From contig JAMZAV010001984.1 of assembly GCA_024449915.1 (NCBI GenBank), positions 1 through 64,000 of the forward strand: a stretch of 64,000 nucleotides of DNA, given 5' to 3'. This DNA comes from Sweltsa coloradensis. Taxonomy: Eukaryota; Arthropoda; Insecta; Plecoptera; Chloroperlidae. Of the stretch, positions 10,001-21,168 are shown one piece after another; positions within the stretch are counted from its first letter, which is position 1; every line of letters starts with the position of its first letter. The position numbers were made by a program, and so were the translations under genes. A model generated the notes under the pieces. That model searched no databases, had not been told where the DNA came from, and saw only the letters and a program-made list of their open reading frames with translations.

Positions 10001-12256
10001 AGTGTTTACACCCAAGCCTCCTTAAAATATATATTTTTTAATTTGTATAATTTTGGCCTTGCCTACCAATAGGCTAGGCCTAAAGGCCTCACGGTCCAGG
10101 ATGTGTGATTTTTCAATTTTTAAATCAACTTTTCAATTTGAATCAGATTATATTTTTTACGATTGAAAATTAATTTTTATTGATTAAAATCAACAATATC
10201 AATGTTTCAAAACTTGTCAAGCTGGTGAGTGGATCAATAGGCCTACTTTTACAAGCATTTCAGAAAATTTAAAATAGTCTAGGCCTACATTGTTTTTAAA
10301 GGAAATTTTGCATAGAGTAAGTTAAAACTTTTGTGTTTGTAGCTGAAGAAAAAGTGTGCTTGATTTAAATCAATTATTTTTATTAAACATGTAGTTGTAG
10401 GCTATCATTTGATTTAAATCAAAATATCCCTGATAGTACCTGATTTAAAACCATTGGATTGTATTTATTTTCAGACGAAGCGCAACCAGAGGGACCCCAG
10501 GTTCAGCCAGGAGATAGTTATCCTCGGCAGCCAGACGCTGGAGCGACTCCGAGACGTCATCACGTGCGTCACCGACATATCTGTACCGGGAGAGATCAGC
10601 AACGACCCCTATAGCCTTCCAGAAGAGACCGCTAAGGTGAGACACTGGCCTCACGTATCCGATACATGGGAGATTAATATTCTGTGGTTTACTTTGCTAT
10701 TTTTAATCGGTTCATGCTTTTTTTACTAGGGTTGTTCGATTTGAATTTGAATATCCCATTGCAGTCGATTGTCGTCGTATCGATCAATAAATATTATTGT
10801 TATTTTTTTTACGTCAATCAATAAACAAATCAAAATAATATACTTTCTTGCATACGAGGCAGATCAGGGACCTTTTGAAAGTGTATACTTTTGTTCCTTA
10901 TGTGTGAATAATATTCCCAGCGACTTCCGCTCGCGGAGCCTTACCCCTGCCCCACCCATGGTACCTGCCCCACCCATGGTATCAATAATTGAAAGTGTGG
11001 AACTGTATTTTAACTAAAACAAGTTCACAAAGAGGTTCACAGTATAAAGCTGCGAACGCACTACAGCCGCTCAGCTCGGCCCAGTAGCCGGAGTGATAAG
11101 GGTAATCACTTCCGTACAGTCCAATACCGCGCACTGTACTATTCACTCAGGGCCGTGGGACACGCGGTTTGCCAGTCCTGATCAGTTTCTAGACCTCGCA
11201 GTAGTCAAATATTTAGGAGCGAACTCAACACGGTGCTCTCTTCAATTAGAACCGCCTTCTACTCTGTCCATCCGTACAAGTTGCTTGCTCGAGCATCGAG
11301 AATAAATGTAACCAAGCTGAAGAGGGGAAGTTAAGATAAGATACGACGTACTGGCCGGAGCTGAGCAAGTGCGCGGTGTCTCATATGAGTCAGTGCACTT
11401 CAATTTAACGCAGAAAGCTGAATTAACTGCACTGAACGGCTGTAGTGCGTTTGGAGCTTTAGGTTTCAGACACGTAAAATCTATGTACAGTATGTACATT
11501 TATATGTTTTAAATAAATAGTACTGATTATTAAATTAGGTTAACGTAAATAAGCTTAGTTCATGTTTTAAATGATTCACACATTATTACCAGATTCACAA
11601 TTTTGAGGTTTTCCTTAAATAAAAGTAAATAAACACATTTTATATTTAGAGTCTACCCACTCAATCACAGGTAACTGATTTTCAGTGGGGCGACCAAGGC
11701 AACCCTGTAGATCTCAACAAGCCATTCTAAATGAACAACCCATTCAACATTTCAGGACATCTACAAATCGTGTTTCTTCTTCATCAACGGTACTTTCTAC
11801 AACGACTTTTCTCATCCAGACAACATCGATTACAGTGAAGTGATTCGCAAGTGGGCACTAGAGAAGAACATCGCAGATTTCGACGCGTCCACCATGGATT
11901 CCGTCAAGGTTGAAGACCTGACCGTCCAGCTGGGGTACCCGTACCTCTTCATGCACCAGGGGAACTGCGAACACCTGTTGACCTTCTCCGACGTACGACT
12001 CCTTCACGCGCGGGAATCTCGGTCGTCTGCGTCTTATCCCTACGTCGTGTACAACTCGGACCCAAAGATTCAGAGCTGTTTCACGTGTAACCGGTCGCCG
12101 GCGCGGTGGCTCACGGAAGACAACATTCGCGTTCCGTTCACGCCGTGTTACTTCTGCGAGAAGTGCTTCCACTCTTTTAACTATGTGGATGGAAAGAAGG
12201 TCGGACAGTTTAAGGCGTATTATTTCAAGGGACCGATCGTTGTTCCTGTTATCTAA
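6447..12256 (+). CDS. SNAPC3: snRNA-activating protein complex subunit 3 (whole gene, 4 exons)
   Basis: Subunit of SNAPc, which binds the proximal sequence element of snRNA promoters and drives Pol II and Pol III snRNA transcription in the nucleus. Exons are 6447-7061, 7635-7733, 10475-10636 and 11756-12256; all introns are GT-AG and phase 0. The product is 458 aa from the ATG at 6447. A start at 6606 (residue 54) would give 405 aa, nearer the ~410 aa usual for the family, so the first 53 residues are uncertain. The C-terminal half is diagnostic: VILGSQTLERLRD (exon 3), SCFFFINGTFYND (exon 4), HQGNCEH at 359-365, and an atypical zinc-binding set C400, C403, C423, C426, C429. Convergent with the lectin locus. 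No frameshift. Confidence 0.93.
7635..7733 (+). CDS. SNAPC3: SNAPC3 exon 2
   Basis: 33 codons between acceptor TTTTCCAG and donor CAC|GTAAGA, phase 0 at both ends. Encodes RTPMFNPCEVADLIPDET and the beta-strand-like VVVVVRVFWPYY. Confidence 0.9.
7776..8547. mobile_element. Non-autonomous hAT-type element with 8-bp target duplication
   Basis: Flanked by identical ATTAATAG at 7768-7775 and 8548-8555. Termini are CAGGATTGGAACC and its near inverse GGTTCCAATCCCTG. The interior is rich in GGAACCGTT-like repeats and has no transposase. It sits in SNAPC3 intron 2. An 8-bp duplication with CAG-type ends is characteristic of hAT elements. Confidence 0.85.
9128..9886 (+). mobile_element. Hairpin-ended HINE-like element, subfamily 1
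   Basis: Left end TTAGATGAGCGTAGCGAGCG. Near the right end is the inverse TACGCTCATCCAA, followed by AACGC-N10-GCGTT (5-bp hairpin stem) and terminal CTAGT. The interior carries two to three tandem copies of a ~163-bp unit (starts near 9319, 9480, 9647). No coding capacity. It lies in SNAPC3 intron 2. Confidence 0.6.
10475..10636 (+). CDS. SNAPC3: SNAPC3 exon 3
   Basis: 54 codons from acceptor TTATTTTCAG to donor AAG|GTGAGA, phase 0. Contains VILGSQTLERLRDVITCVTD, one of the most conserved SNAPC3 blocks. Confidence 0.93.
11045..11461. mobile_element. MITE with ~29-bp terminal inverted repeats
   Basis: Left arm TAAAGCTGCGAACGCACTAC pairs with the right end TGTAGTGCGTTTGGAGCTTT with about two mismatches; the arms continue through ACAGCCG/CGGCTGT. 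There is no open frame. It sits in SNAPC3 intron 3. Flanking GGTTCACAG and GGTTTCAGA could be a degraded target duplication. Confidence 0.65.
11672..11713 (-). repeat. SINE family A tail fragment
   Basis: Matches the reversed 3' tail of family A (AACTGATTTTCAGTGGG, then CCAACC-like sequence), as in the copy at 14992. Confidence 0.5.
11756..12256 (+). CDS. SNAPC3: SNAPC3 exon 4 (terminal)
   Basis: Acceptor CAACATTTCAG, then 166 codons and TAA at 12254-12256. Carries FINGTFYND, GYPYLFMHQGNCEH, the five-cysteine zinc-binding region and the end IVVPVI. Confidence 0.95.
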   Translation, partial: DIYKSCFFFINGTFYNDFSHPDNIDYSEVIRKWALEKNIADFDASTMDSVKVEDLTVQLGYPYLFMHQGNCEHLLTFSDVRLLHARESRSSASYPYVVYNSDPKIQSCFTCNRSPARWLTEDNIRVPFTPCYFCEKCFHSFNYVDGKKVGQFKAYYFKGPIVVPVI

Positions 12257-12320
12257 TCATGTTACCCTGCTGAACTTGTATTGGTTATTAACTTATTATT
12301 ACAGAATTTGCATTGTGGAA

Positions 12321-12326
12321 ATAAAA
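12321..12326 (+). terminator. Poly(A) signal of SNAPC3
   Basis: AATAAA 65 bases after the SNAPC3 stop, the first canonical signal downstream. Confidence 0.6.
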
Positions 12327-12981
12327 ACATACTTGAAGATTTCACTTTATGTTGTAGTCAACCCAACCGTATTGTTCGTATTACCACCTACATTGCGTAA
12401 TTCTCTTTAGAGAACCATACTGACTTTAAAAAAATAAGGTTTCCAAAACAGAAAACATAGCCACACACAACGTGGGAGTTAAAGTTGATGTAACACTCAT
12501 TTCCATTAATACCTACGTACTGTAGGTAAACACTGAGATTATTAGGGCAGTTCTAGTAAGTACTAAATACAATTTTTTTATTTATCATATTCTTTCCATT
12601 ACTTAAAATATGTTGGCCCTACTACTTTACTGTATTTATTTTTCTCTTGTAAATTTATTTTTCATTTTTGTAAGAGATAATTAAATATTTTTTTGTAAAT
12701 TATTCAATTTATGTTGGTAACTGTTCATCAAATAAATATTGAATAGAAAAAGAATAAAATAACTAAAGTAGGCCTAACCTTTGTAATAAGTGTAAATAAT
12801 ATATTATATTTAAAATGTTGTTTGCAGACTAAGGCATTTGCCTCCCATCCATGATGAGTTGTACTGGGCTATACTGAGTATGTGTTCACACAGTAAATCT
12901 ACTCAGCGTCCAGAGAGCTTGCCTCGTGTGTGGTGGCCTCTTGGGGGTCTAGAGCCAGGGCACGGTGCGGGTTGTCGACGG
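12327..12981. other. Convergent intergenic gap
   Basis: AT-rich DNA between SNAPC3 and the possible end of the lectin locus. TTTATT at about 12634 reads AATAAA on the - strand and could polyadenylate the lectin transcript. GC content rises from about 12890. Confidence 0.35.
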
Positions 12982-13028
12982 TTACCTACCCGCCGTGGTC
13001 AAACAGCCGTCTGACAGTTTCGCGTCGG
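12982..13028 (-). CDS. Possible last (or linker) exon of the lectin locus
   Basis: Acceptor GTGTTACAG, two bases, then DAKLSDGCLTTAGR and TAA on the - strand. Entry phase 1 matches the donor of the CTLD exon at 14066. A GTAGGT at about 12990 could instead make it another phase-1 linker exon, with CTCTAG at about 12955 as the next acceptor. It lies in a short GC-rich island. Confidence 0.35.
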
Positions 13029-13499
13029 CTGTAACACGAGGAGGATCAGTCAATACCCACGGAACAAGGACCCGCTGCATTAGGAAAGTACTAGGGGTGT
13101 TCAGGAGGAATTATTAGATCAGACTTGGGACGGGAACAGGATTTTTCACCCTGATCTTCCACGTAACAGGACGGGATCCAAAAAAAATTTCTTACTAAAT
13201 TACTAAGTATTTATAAAAACACAAAATATTAGAGAACAAACAAGTGTTAATTGATTTTATATTTTTTCTACTCTTAATAATATAAAATATATACATAATT
13301 AAAAAATACTTTTAATAATTCAATGTAATAAAAACTAGAAGATGTTGGGAACTAAAATTTCCTGTGTATTGTTCATATTTCCATACAATTTGATTCATTT
13401 GACTTAGGAAGCGGCACCAATTGTGCAAAACAATAAAAGCGCACTTGAGTAATATCAAGTCTGGACCGGCACCTCCACCAAGCAGTGATGTAGGGGTTC

Positions 13500-13960
13500 A
13501 AACATAGGAAACTGGCCTGGCATTCATTTTAACTCTTTTTATAGGTGAGTGATTTCCATATTTACCACCACATTTCAAAATTTACACACTTAAATCTGCC
13601 AGTTTTCAAACCCGGGTAAAAAGCTGCTTTGTTTTGTTCTGAATTGGTCGAAATTTCCCCACTAAATTCTAGTGATTATTTCATAAGGATTTTTGCAACC
13701 ATTCAAAAATCAAATTGTGTGTGTAAACATAGAAATACTCAAATTTCCAGGATGTCCGGATATTTTGTTTGCCTGTAGTAGATTTAATTAGAACATTTAA
13801 AGAAAAAAGACAAAAACTCCTTTTTTGAAAATAAACACTTTTTCAACTTTAATATCAATTTGGAATCCAAAATTAGCTTTTTTCCCTAAAAAATCAAGGA
13901 AAAAATCACAAATTTCAAATTGTTGCGGTAGAAAGCAAAATTTTGGGTCGCAGTTAGGAT
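13500..13960. repeat. Intronic repeat shared with 38.28-38.60 kb
   Basis: Ordered shared blocks such as CCCGGGTAAAA, GTAGATT, ATCAATTTGGAATCCAAAA and ATCACAAATTTCAAATTG recur at 38330-38600 in the same orientation. Their positions relative to lectin exons differ, so an interspersed repeat is likelier than a duplicated intron. Confidence 0.5.
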
Positions 13961-14065
13961 GTGACTTACATTTAAATATCTCCTACTGAAGATAGGTATC
14001 TTATTTGGTGGCAAGTGTGTAGGTTCTAAATACAAATGCATTTATGTGTGAAATGTCCTACTTAC

Positions 14066-14361
14066 GACTCGAATGGCACACGAAATGCTGCTTCAATAGG
14101 CAGGCGAGTCCATACAGGAAGAAGTTCTTCTGGTTCTCCCTGTCCAGATTAAGACACTTGAACCCCAACAGGTAGGATTCCTTCTCGAAGTTCACGGAGC
14201 AATACGAGATCGTCCCCTTCTCCCCTCGACCCTCGCTCGATACCGCCTTGATCAATTCCTCTTTGAGGGTGAAGTCATCTCCTTCGGCTCCAGGCTCTTG
14301 TCGTATGACCACTTGAACTTGTCTTTGAAGAGGTAGCCTCCTATCCAGATGTGTCGCACCT
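14066..14361 (-). pseudogene. CTLD second-half exon with a frameshift
   Basis: Acceptor CTTGCAG and donor C|GTAAGTAG are intact and phase 1 on both sides. It is paralogous to the exon at 35606-35896 (shared HIWIGGYLF, KCLNLDR, QHF-CK-like ending). The 296-bp length is one short of a frame-preserving size. The frame breaks around 14268-14295, after SLEPKE. Either a decayed exon or an assembly indel. With 16876-17086 it would form a seventh CTLD. Confidence 0.65.
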
Positions 14362-14559
14362 CTGCAAGGAATTAATTAACTTGTTATAAATAAATACGTA
14401 TTTATTCTACCCACACCCACAGTCACATAACTGTTGTTGTTGTTGTTGTTTTCTTATGCCCGCAACTACTTTATAAAGTCATCATGCGTCTAGCCGCCCA
14501 GTAGAGACATGCCTCCCTCTCATTCCTATCCATGCTCTCTGGCATTTAGTCTGTCACTT

Positions 14560-14996
14560 TCTTCAGTCCAGTGCATACGTGTAAGTGTCGTCTGTCTTGC
14601 ACTCCGTCGTTACACAATCTGCATACATCTGATTCGATTATTCTGAATCTATGGAGATGTTTTGCCAGCAGGTCATGCCCCGTCTCCAAGCGAAACATTC
14701 GAAACATTGTATGTTAAGTTTCTCTTCTTGTTAGCATAAGCCTCCCAGCTTTTATCCTTTGACTTCTCTTTCCATCTTTCTTTTACTTCATTGTAGTGGG
14801 CTGATTTGAGATGTGATTTTATTGCACTGTAGGACACGGGTTTTGCAATTTGTTCCTTCTTACTTCCCATCTTTGCTAGGAAGTCTGCCTTTTCGTTCCC
14901 ATTGATACCACAGTGGGCAGGCACCCATTGCAGAACTATTGTGTTCCCAGTCTGCATTAACATTAGAATCTTAACTTTACACTTCACTTTACACAT
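14560..14996 (-). mobile_element. LINE fragment, RNase H and C-terminal zinc region
   Basis: The - strand reads IVLQWVPAHCGINGNEKADF, the end of a LINE RNase H domain. After a frame change it reads GHDLLAKHLHRF and CRLC, then H-x4-C, the usual C-terminal finger of I-superfamily LINEs. 5'-truncated and frameshifted. Confidence 0.75.
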
Positions 14997-15357
14997 AACT
15001 GATTTTCAGTGGGAGACAGTAAACCAAAGCGACCAAGCCAACCCTGTAGGCCCCGACGCAATCGACGAGTGAGCGATAACCAACCGAAGATTGATATTTT
15101 TTTAATAGAAAATATAGCTATCAGTGGTATGGACAGTGCGAACACCCACGTATCAACGCCAGAATCAACAAGGCCGATTCAGTACAACTTTAAATTTGTT
15201 ATGGACCTCGTTGCTAGGACGGCTCCAAAGTCACCGTTTACAAATTCCTAAGTTTAAAAACTTCCGTCTTGAGCGGGAATCGAACCCTGGACCTTGTGCA
15301 CTGGAAGCAGAGATGCTAACCAAAGATATGCTAACCACAAGACCAACGAGCCACACA
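14992..15357 (-). repeat. SINE family A, reverse copy
   Basis: Reverse complement of the element at 4437-4830. The tRNA head lies at 15265-15357, with CTTCCAGTG for the anticodon loop and a small internal duplication of GCTAACCA. Confidence 0.7.
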
Positions 15358-15366
15358 AAATTTTAA

Positions 15367-16057
15367 TTAAGCGAGCGTTTCTATTTGACTCTGCCGGAAA
15401 AATTAGTCACTGGTTTCGTTTGTTTTTTTTTGTTTTTTTTGTTTGTTTTTTTGTTTGTTTGTATGTCTCGCCATAACGTTCGAACGGAGGCTCGGATCGA
15501 GTTGAAATTTTTACCATCCGCAAGCTTCGTTTTCGATTGAATGACAAAATCGGCAAAATCGTTCAAAAAGTTAAAAAGTTACATTAAAGTTAATCGAAAG
15601 TTTTTTTTTCAAACTAACCGGCGACAAAATCTGAGATGGCCAAATCATTTAGAATGTCCGTCCGGTCACGAATATGTCAATTTTAGTTTGATCCGATAAG
15701 TAGTGTAGATGGAAATAACATTATAACAAAAGTAACGTTGCCATGGCAACGAAAAGACGCGCGAAGTTTCTAATGCACTGCCACCTAGAAGTAATCAAAA
15801 TACTTTCGAGAAAGCAGTTTATTATTTGTCACCAAAGAGTTTAAATAGTTTTCCCAAGGAGTCAAGGTCCTCTAGATGGCGGTGGATTTTATCCACAAAG
15901 TAAAGGTTTACACACGGGTTTACCCAAATACCTTGGCAATAATAAATAATATTGGAAACGCGAACGTCGTTAATTTTAAAATTTAAAAAAATGTGCAATG
16001 TGGGTCTAGCTATAGCACGTGCTCGCTTATCAACGCGTCCAACTGAGCGTTTCCTAG
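15367..16057 (+). mobile_element. Hairpin-ended HINE-like element, subfamily 3
   Basis: Left end TTAAGCGAGCG, directly abutting the SINE A head. Right side has the inverse GCTCGCTTAT, then AACGC-N10-GCGTT and CTAG. Near the left is a GTTT-rich tract followed by sequence like the other subfamilies. Confidence 0.55.
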
Positions 16058-16781
16058 TTTTAAATTAATGGTGACCTCACTTCACTGGTTGCCCCTAGCA
16101 ACGAAGAATTTGACTCCAAACAAACATTGGCTCCTGCTGCTCTCAAATACACCAATACTTCATGGGCTCATTGCTCATCTTGAACATAAGAACTAGATGC
16201 AATAAATTATATCACTAATTTTCAACAAAAATAGCATTGATAATTTTTAAATAAGATTTTGTTGCACTTTTTTTCAAAAGCATAATTTATGTAGCAAAAC
16301 TAAATATCTATGAAAATATGTATCATTAGGCCTAATGTACAAAATAAAAGGTTTAAATAAAATACCCTGTAACCAAAGCTGTCTTATTTCTCATAGTGTG
16401 GATCAAGAAGATTGCAAAATACTAGATACATTTCCCACTTGGAATTTCAGAAGACTGAGTGTTGAAATATCCCCAAAAAACAATCAAAATGAATTAATGA
16501 CGTTTATTAATGTATAATTATCTTTTCTTACAAAATTCCTTCATTTTGACAAATGTTTAATCTTTCTAAAAAATAAAAATACCACCTATATTTCGCTAAT
16601 AAAAGCGTTTGTAGCACTTTATAGTTATTTGCTTACTGCTATAGTAGGCCTATTACCCTATATACAAGATTTTATTGGTATGTTTATGATTTGATTATTA
16701 AATTAATGTCAGATTTGTTAATCTCAGCAGCAAACATATTCTAAAACAGTACGAAGAAAATTTAGTAAAGGTTTTTCGTAG
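16058..16781. other. AT-rich intronic or intergenic DNA
   Basis: No exon, repeat end or RNA gene recognised. Confidence 0.3.
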
Positions 16782-16854
16782 GCCCCCATAGCTCAGTTGG
16801 TAGAGCATCGGTTCGAAAAGCCGGAGGTTCTGGGTTCGGTCCCCAGTCGGGGCA
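16782..16854 (+). tRNA. tRNA-like gene, GAA triplet (Phe-like), probably not functional
   Basis: 73 bases fold as a cloverleaf. The acceptor stem has six pairs and one C-C mismatch. The D arm is GCTC/GAGC. The anticodon stem has two G-U pairs. The T arm CTGGG/CCCAG has loop TTCGGTC. The loop TCGAAAA would present GAA, but position 33 is C instead of the near-universal U. It ends 21 bases before a lectin donor. Probably a tRNA pseudogene or SINE head. Confidence 0.5.
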
Positions 16855-16875
16855 AACTTGCACGACGAACCTTAC

Positions 16876-17086
16876 CTTGGCGTAGGGCTATCGCCATGGC
16901 GGTGAACAGGTGTGGCAACTGCGCAGCGACGCCCTCTTTGTTGGTACCTAGCTGCACCAGTTCCCCTCCTAGACACGTCTTGCAGACATTCTGGGCTCTG
17001 AACCAGGTATCCCTCGTAAGTGCTGATCCACCAATCAGGAGCCTCGGCCACCGGAAGTAGCGGCTGAGTTTCCGGCGCCTTGGACT
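16876..17086 (-). pseudogene. CTLD first-half exon with a frameshift
   Basis: Acceptor GTTTTTCAG and donor CAAG|GTAAGG are intact, both phase 1. It is paralogous to 37475-37693: AQNVCKTCLGGELVQ here against AQNICRTCLGGDLLQ there. The 211-bp length is one base off frame, and the shift lies around 17011-17030, after APDWWIST. It pairs with the exon at 14066-14361. Confidence 0.65.
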
Positions 17087-17099
17087 CTGAAAAACACTT

Positions 17100-17551
17100 T
17101 TTCGTTAATTGTCAAAACCAATGATATTTAACATCTCCATGATAATGGCAATTTTACGATTCTTTATTTTTATTTTTAAAATTTCTTCGACCTATAACAT
17201 CTACATGCTTTATCCGATTGTAATAATTTTTTCACAGAACCTTAATTTTATGAATTATTATATTCGCGTGAAATTTTAGCGTAATCAAATAATTATTTCT
17301 TATGAAAATTGCAATTACATTTTTTTTTTTTTAAAATTTCTTCGACATATAACACCTGGTAGATGCTTTATCCGATTGTAATTATTTTTTCACAGAATCT
17401 TAATTTTACGAATTAATATTATTATGCGTATGAAATTTGAGAGTAATCGAAAAATTATTTCTCATGAAAATCTCTATTTTACACTTTTTCTTTTTAAAAA
17501 TTACGCTCATCCAACAACGCGCCTGAAAAAGCGTTTGCGAAGCTTCCTAGT
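17100..17551 (+). mobile_element. HINE-like element, subfamily 1, left-truncated
   Basis: Tandem ~160-bp units like those at 9.3-9.7 kb, then right end CGCTCATCCAACAACGCG, hairpin, CTAGT. It starts immediately upstream of the 17086 exon acceptor. Confidence 0.55.
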
Positions 17552-19978
17552 GTAAGAATTTTATATCAGACTGAATAAAATGAGTTTATATACATGCACA
17601 TCTTACCATAACTGGCTAATACCATGCTTATTTGGCTCTAATAATTGTAGAAATGTACACTCTGTTGAAATGGGAACTTCCAAAAATGAAAATAAATTAT
17701 TTCAATTAATATTCTATTCTATTCATTCCACTATCCACTATACTTGAAAAGTTACCTTGTCTAGAATATCGATATCTTGTGATAGACTAAAACGTTGAAA
17801 TAATTGTTAAGGCTTACCAAGCCAACTCACAATATTAATTAACTTGGTCAATCTAAGTAAATTCCATTAATAACCCAAATTAACTACTCATATTCTAATT
17901 TGGCTTAAGTGACTAGTTGATCTATTTGAACAAAATAAAAAAATAAAAGTTATTTAATGCGATTTATTGATTTATTTTAATGATTTATATAAAGTCTATC
18001 CTGTTCAGTTAAAAACTGATTTTCAAAGGACGACATTTAGATCTTTCGTCCAAACCTTGTTAAGTGCTCAATGTTACCAATAGCGTTAATTTGTATTAGT
18101 TATTAATAAGATTTAATGAGTGGGTACAGGTCAGATTTTAAACTCAAATTGAACGACTTATTTATTTACTTGTTACTGTTTTATTCAAAGAATTTTATGA
18201 TTAGTAAATACATTTTGTAAAAAGTGCTTCTATAAATCATCATTTTTCTCAAGAACAAATAATAATAAAAAATTAAAATTTACTTCGCGGTACATGTAAG
18301 ATTTTAAACCCAATATTAATATACATTTATTTATTTACCTCTGTTTTATTTAAGTTAGTTTATAAGTAGACATTATATTATAATTTCTTCAAAGTGCTTG
18401 TATAAATCAACATTTTTCTTAAAGGAGAAAACAAAACTCATTAATTACTTCTAAACTTCATCCAGCTCTTAAATGATAACGTCATCCGTCTGGTCGTCCG
18501 TTCATCTCCTGCGTCCGCGCGAGGGTTTTCTGTAGATGACACCAATCAAACCACTTATATTAATTATATTTTAGTATCACACTCTTTCCGTCAAGGTACA
18601 TTTTTAGAAGAGTTTTACTATGATTAAAGTTTGCAGTCCAGATATTATATCAGCAAAATATATTGTATCCTAGTATTGTTAAGTAATACATATCCCTTTG
18701 GTGTTGACCTATTTGTATCAAATAAACTATATATATTTTTTTAAAGGTACTATGTATTATAAAATAATAATGGTACCAGTGCATAAGGGTTACAAGAAAC
18801 CTGAGCATTGGCTCTTATTTTAAATAAAAAAATAAAAATTTATAGCTTATTGTTAAGAGATATTTAAAAAAACATGTATGTAATGAGGGGAAAAATAAAA
18901 CAAAAAAACCCTCTTCGGATCAAATAGCTGTATGATACACAATATTGCCATTGACGTATTATGGACCAGGGAAACTATTGATATTTCCATTTATTTCTCA
19001 ATTTCATTGATCGGGGAACACTCCCGTTGGTGTAATTGATTTTTGAAATTTCTGGTTTGTTTTACATAAAATTTACCTAAAATTATATTTCACTCTTTCT
19101 GCCAAGGTATATTTTTAGAAGAGTGTAACTTTTTAAGTAACCATTTGCAGTCACGGGGAATCATATCTGCAAATTTGGTTTTAAGTTAAATAATCTCGTT
19201 TGTATCAATTCCTATTGATATCTTATAACATTGATTGCCTGAAAAGTATTATGGACCAAGATAACTATATCCATAATACTAACATTTATATTTCAATACT
19301 CTCTTTCTGCCAAGGTGTATTTTTAGAAGAGTGTAACAATAATTTGCAGCCACAGACAAACATATGAACCTATCAAAATAAAAAATAAAAAATGGTAAGT
19401 GATAACATATTTTGTTAGCATGTCCCTAATTTTGTTTGCAAATTAAATTTTGTAGCCATTTAGGTTAGGAATTGCCATTGGTATGATGGCCAATTATTCA
19501 AATAGATTGTCCTATTTCGTTATTGTTTTATTCAATAAATTTTCATAAATTTAATATAACAGATAACTACATATAGGTATTATGGACCCAGATATTATTT
19601 TCATAAAACCTTTATTGAATATTATTATATATTAAGTGTCAAACCTTGAAAATAAAAATAGTTAATGAATAAGATTGAAGGAATGTAGCCCTTGGGTGGC
19701 CTGGCTCTCACTTATCTTGTAAAATATAGACGACGCAGACTGGATGGACAAGGCTCAATCTAGAAGATCTCGCAGTATATCAATTAGGGAGACGTTGAGG
19801 CTGTCACGGCCACTTGGTGTTTAGGAAGATATTGTGTTGGTACCAAGGTCTTTGTGTTTACTGCACGAACAAGCGGTGGCAGACACGGGCGAGTATTCAA
19901 CCAACAACAGCATATCGTGATACTGTTCTAGTTTACCTGCACCATGTCCACATTGTGTGTCAAACATGCTAGTTCTTG
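17552..19978. other. AT-rich stretch with a thrice-repeated motif
   Basis: At 18000 the reversed tail AACTGATTTTCAA of the (TTTTC)n repeat family appears. The motif TTTTTAGAAGAGTGTAAC (first copy diverged) occurs near 18600, 19110 and 19320, each after CACTCTTTC-like sequence and near TATGGACCA. No coding evidence. Confidence 0.4.
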
Positions 19979-20385
19979 TTGGATGAGCGAAGCGAAGACT
20001 TCAATTTCACCGACCCCCCAAAAAATTTAGCTCGGGTGTTTTTTTTTTTGTTTCTTGTTTGTTTTTTTGTTTGTTTTTTTGTCTGTTTGTTAACTCTCTA
20101 CCAGACAAACGGCTTATCCGATCTTGATGAAAATTTGACAGGACCTTCGAAATCTCTGAACTTAGAGGTGTATTGTTTTTGGGTACAATCGAAGAAATAT
20201 TTCTCATGAATATCGTACTTTTACGATTTTTTTCGATTTTTAGTGCGATATTTTCGTGACATTTGGGCCAATTCTGACCAAACGGGTGGGGCTACAACGT
20301 TCATATTATACATGGACATTAAGGTTATGGTGATGTAGTACCTTTTGAAAGAAAAAGTTGAAAAAATTAGCCAGAATCCATAGAA
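19979..20385 (+). mobile_element. HINE-like element, left part
   Basis: Left end TTGGATGAGCGAAGCG, GTTT-rich tract and body matching 53100-53460. Cut off where an opposite-facing element begins. Confidence 0.5.
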
Positions 20386-21168
20386 ACTAGGAAAACGCTT
20401 AAGTCCCGCCGCGTTGTTGGATGAGCGTAATTGGTGCATTGAGCTGCCATGTGTAACGCGGATTTTCTGTTGTTCTGTGAAAAAATTATTGCTGAGTCGA
20501 AGATTTTTTTAAATTAAATTAAATAAAATAAAAAATTTACTTAATTTTTTTAATAAATCGTAATTTAAAAAAAATAAAAAAATCATAAAATTGCAATTTT
20601 CATAAGAAATAATTATTCGATTGCGCTCAAATTTAACACGAGTATATAAATTGATGAAATTAAGGTTCTGTGAAAAAATCATTACAATAGGATAAAGCAT
20701 GTAGGTGTTATAAGTCAAAGAATTGTTTTAAAAAAGAAAAACCCGTAAAATTTCGATTTTCATGAGAAAATAATTTTTCGATTACGCTCAAATTTCACAC
20801 GAATATTTTAATTCATAAAATTAAGGTTCTGTTAAAAAATCATTACAATCGGATAAAGCGTGTAGGTGTTATAAGTCGAAGAAATTTTTTAAAAATCGAA
20901 AAAAATCGTAAAATTGCGTTTTTTATAAGAAAAAATTTCCCGATTGCGCTCAAAAACGTGGCAGTTCTAAGTTCAGAGATTTCGAAGACCTCCATAAATT
21001 TCATCGCAATCAGAGTATCGGTTTAGCCGGAATCGTGTTAACAAACACACAAAAACACAAAAAAAAAAAAAAAAAAAGAAAGAAAAAAAAAAAACATTCC
21101 CCGAATTTTTTTCTCCATGTGGAAATGGAATTTTCGCTTCGCTCGCTACGCTCGCTACGCTCTCCAAT
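20386..21168 (-). mobile_element. HINE-like element, subfamily 1, reverse
   Basis: Starts ACTAGGAAAACGCTTAAG (right end reversed), then hairpin and TTGGATGAGCG. Contains ~160-bp tandem units and ends at CTTCGCTCGCTACGCTC near 21165. Confidence 0.55.

Noticed and set aside
10086..10440. Possible MITE with GATTTAAATC palindromes in SNAPC3 intron 2
   Set aside because: Ends are only loosely inverted (CAGGATGTG versus ATATCCCTG) and no target duplication was found.
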